From: JAOZMY01 sp964577975
GTDB lineage: Bacteria > Desulfobacterota > S145-22
Direction of reading: 5' to 3'
Assembly (NCBI GenBank): GCA_964577975.1
Contig: CAZOBB010000153.1
Coordinates: 1 to 5,813, forward strand
DNA length: 5,813 bases
Below, piece after piece: positions 4,357-5,813 of the stretch. How positions within the stretch are numbered: position 1 is the first letter of the stretch; the number at the start of each line of letters is the position of its first letter. Made by a program: the position numbers and the translations under genes. The notes beneath the pieces are model-generated. The model had not been told where the DNA came from and did not search any database. It saw only the letters and a program-made list of their open reading frames with translations.

Positions 4357-5813
4357 ATGGCGAAAAAAGAAACAGCCCCAGTAGCCCCCCCCGGGTTCAT
4401 CGCGCAAACCCTCGCGAATCAGAAAAGGATGAGACTCTGGGCCTTTATCATCCTTGGGATCATCGCCTTCGGTATCTACGCCAATGCGCTGAAGAACCAA
4501 TTCACCACTTGGGACGACATATCGGTCTACACGGATACCCTGATTCGCACCCCTTCGTGGGAAAACACCAAGAAAATATTCACGTTTCACCGAGGCAGCA
4601 CCTACCAGCCCGTTCGCAGAATCAGCTTTATGCTGGACTACCTCTTCTGCAAGAGAAATCCCTTCTGTTACCACTTCTTCAACGTGTTATATTATTTTTT
4701 CACGGTCTTTTTTCTCTTCCTCTTCACAGAAAGGCTGCTTCATTTTTTGATGCCCACCTGGAGCCAAGAGAAACGGCATCTCATTGCCCTCCTGTCGACG
4801 ATCCTCTTCGCCGTGCATCCCGTCCACGTGGAGGCGGTTGCGTGGATTTCGGCGCGCAAGGAGGTCTTGCTTGGGTGGTTTTTCTTCGCCTCCCTCTATT
4901 TCTATCTCCGGGGGAGGGAAGAAGAGTCCCGATCTCTCAAAATGTATCTGCTTTCCTTCCTCTTCTTCGTGCTGGCGGTTCTTTCGAAACCCACGGCCGT
5001 CGTCATGCCGGCCGTCGTCTTCCTTTTCGAGGCATGTTATCGTCCCAAAGAGATCAAAAAACTCCTCGCGTTCATGGTTCCGTTCGTGGTTATCGCCGCG
5101 ATTGCCGTGGTGATTCTCATGACCGTGATGAAACAGGCGGGAGGGATCAAACCCTACAGGGGGGGGACGTTTTGGACCAACTTTCTCGTCGCCTTTTTTA
5201 TTTTCATCAACTACATGAAGCTCTGTATCGCAACCATCAATTTTTCCGCCGCTTACACCATTTGGCTTCCCTCAAACCTCTGGAGTTTCTGGACGTTTCT
5301 CGCCGTGCTCTTCAACCTCTTCATTCTCTGGCTCGGTGTCCGCAGTTACCGGAAATCCCCCATCGTAACCTTCACCGTTTTCTGGTTCTATCTTCACCTT
5401 CTTCCTTATTCGAATATCATTCCCATCAGCACGATCCTAGCCGACCGATACGTTTTTCTTGCCTCCTTTTCCTACACGCTCCTTACAGGGATCGCCTTCA
5501 CCTGGTTCATCCACCTCCGACACGAGAAGTTCACAAAGGAGTTTTTTGCCGTCTTAGGCGTGGCAATATTTGTCTTTCTGGCAGCGGGTTACAGTTACAT
5601 GACCGTCAAGCAGAACCGGGTGTGGCACGATACCCGCACCCTCTGGATGGACGCCTACGAGAAGTATCCCCACGCCCCGGCGGCCCAGCACGGGGCGGCC
5701 CTGGTGTTCATGAAACTGGGCGCCTACGAAACCGCGAGGGATATCTTGAAAGAGACGATTCGGATCCAACCCTACGACTATCTCGCTCACAACAATCTTG
5801 GGATCTGTTATTT
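4357..5813 (+). CDS. TMTC-like (GT105/GT-C type) polytopic membrane glycosyltransferase with TPRs, 3' truncated by window edge
   Basis: The frame stays open from ATG 4357 to the right edge (485 full codons, no stop), so the C-terminus is missing. After a short polar N-terminus, about 11 hydrophobic segments can be seen: roughly 28-45, 105-125, 143-163, 169-186, 196-225, 233-254, 270-290, 309-328, 335-353, 368-386 and 396-415. The loop after the first contains TTWDD (50-54), placed like the acidic pair GT-C enzymes use for metal and lipid-phosphate sugar binding. HPVHVEAVAWISARKE (154-169) and NIIPISTILADRY (353-365) match the conserved HPxHxEAVA and N-I-x-P-x-x-x-x-x-DRY elements of bacterial TPR proteins related to eukaryotic TMTC O-mannosyltransferases. 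A TPR begins at about 438 (PAAQHGAALVFMKLGAYETA) and a second at 475 (YLAHNNLG). An odd number of spans from a cytoplasmic N-terminus would put the TPRs in the periplasm, equivalent to the ER lumen for TMTCs. Family knowledge suggests sugar transfer from a polyprenyl-phosphate donor; the bacterial acceptor is unknown. C8 and G8 runs lie within it. Confidence 0.87.
   Translation, partial: MAKKETAPVAPPGFIAQTLANQKRMRLWAFIILGIIAFGIYANALKNQFTTWDDISVYTDTLIRTPSWENTKKIFTFHRGSTYQPVRRISFMLDYLFCKRNPFCYHFFNVLYYFFTVFFLFLFTERLLHFLMPTWSQEKRHLIALLSTILFAVHPVHVEAVAWISARKEVLLGWFFFASLYFYLRGREEESRSLKMYLLSFLFFVLAVLSKPTAVVMPAVVFLFEACYRPKEIKKLLAFMVPFVVIAAIAVVILMTVMKQAGGIKPYRGGTFWTNFLVAFFIFINYMKLCIATINFSAAYTIWLPSNLWSFWTFLAVLFNLFILWLGVRSYRKSPIVTFTVFWFYLHLLPYSNIIPISTILADRYVFLASFSYTLLTGIAFTWFIHLRHEKFTKEFFAVLGVAIFVFLAAGYSYMTVKQNRVWHDTRTLWMDAYEKYPHAPAAQHGAALVFMKLGAYETARDILKETIRIQPYDYLAHNNLGICY
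4385..4392 (+). repeat. C8 homopolymer near the start of the TMTC-like gene
   Basis: Eight consecutive C residues cover codons 10-12 (Ala-Pro-Pro), 28 bases after the start codon and before the first membrane segment. Loss of one C would bring TGA 4430-4432 into frame and end the protein after about 24 codons, so the tract is placed where an on/off switch would be effective. Whether its length varies cannot be seen from one sequence. Confidence 0.9.
5159..5166 (+). repeat. G8 homopolymer inside the TMTC-like gene
   Basis: Eight consecutive G residues span the end of an Arg codon and two Gly codons (AGG GGG GGG, residues 268-270), in a loop just before a predicted membrane segment. It is the second 8-base G/C run in the same gene. 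Length polymorphism is a possibility only. Confidence 0.9.

Noticed and set aside
4177..4674. 165-codon open frame on the minus strand
   Set aside because: It overlaps the asnB 3' end, the strong ribosome binding site and the start of the membrane-protein gene, and has no domain signature.
4784..5113. 109-codon + strand open frame in another phase
   Set aside because: Its Ser/Arg/Pro-rich translation is typical of a shifted reading of hydrophobic codons. The continuous TMTC-like frame explains this DNA.

Overview
The window is wall-to-wall protein coding on the + strand: a 3' fragment of one gene, three complete genes and a fourth gene cut by the right edge. Intergenic space totals under 20 bases, and there is no RNA gene, insertion sequence, CRISPR array, promoter or terminator that I can support. 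The genes look like the interior of a surface-polysaccharide (O-antigen or capsule type) or glycoconjugate biosynthesis operon from a bacterium, probably Gram-negative. Base composition is moderately GC-rich (about 42-62% in lines I counted by hand). The combination with a TMTC-like membrane protein carrying TPRs would fit Desulfobacterota, Nitrospirota or similar environmental lineages; that placement is inference only.

Layout. Positions 1-133 hold the last 43 codons of an upstream gene whose tail resembles the end of a family-4 glycosyltransferase. Positions 126-1268 encode a GT4 (GT-B fold) glycosyltransferase with the EX7E motif. Positions 1261-2373 encode a non-hydrolysing UDP-N-acetylglucosamine 2-epimerase (wecB type). 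Positions 2378-4342 encode a class II glutamine amidotransferase/asparagine synthase-like enzyme (asnB type) with an intact Cys2 nucleophile and PP-loop. From 4357 to the edge runs a multi-pass membrane protein resembling TMTC/GT105-type GT-C glycosyltransferases, with its TPR region just beginning at the edge.

How they may work together (inference). The epimerase supplies UDP-ManNAc. One or two cytoplasmic GT4 enzymes add sugars to a lipid-linked glycan. The AsnB-like protein may convert a carboxylate (perhaps a uronic acid made by an enzyme outside the window) to an amide. The polytopic GT-C protein could act at the periplasmic face using a polyprenyl-phosphate sugar. Junctions are tight: two successive 8-base overlaps of the form ATGCGTAR, then gaps of 4 and 14 bases. 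This argues for one transcript and translational coupling.

The most checkable unusual points are the reused ATGCGTAR junction, 8-base C and G homopolymers in the membrane-protein gene and an A8 run in the epimerase gene, some family-consensus departures in the epimerase, and the pairing of ManNAc synthesis with an amidotransferase and a TMTC-like protein. I see no clear evidence of a wholly new system here.
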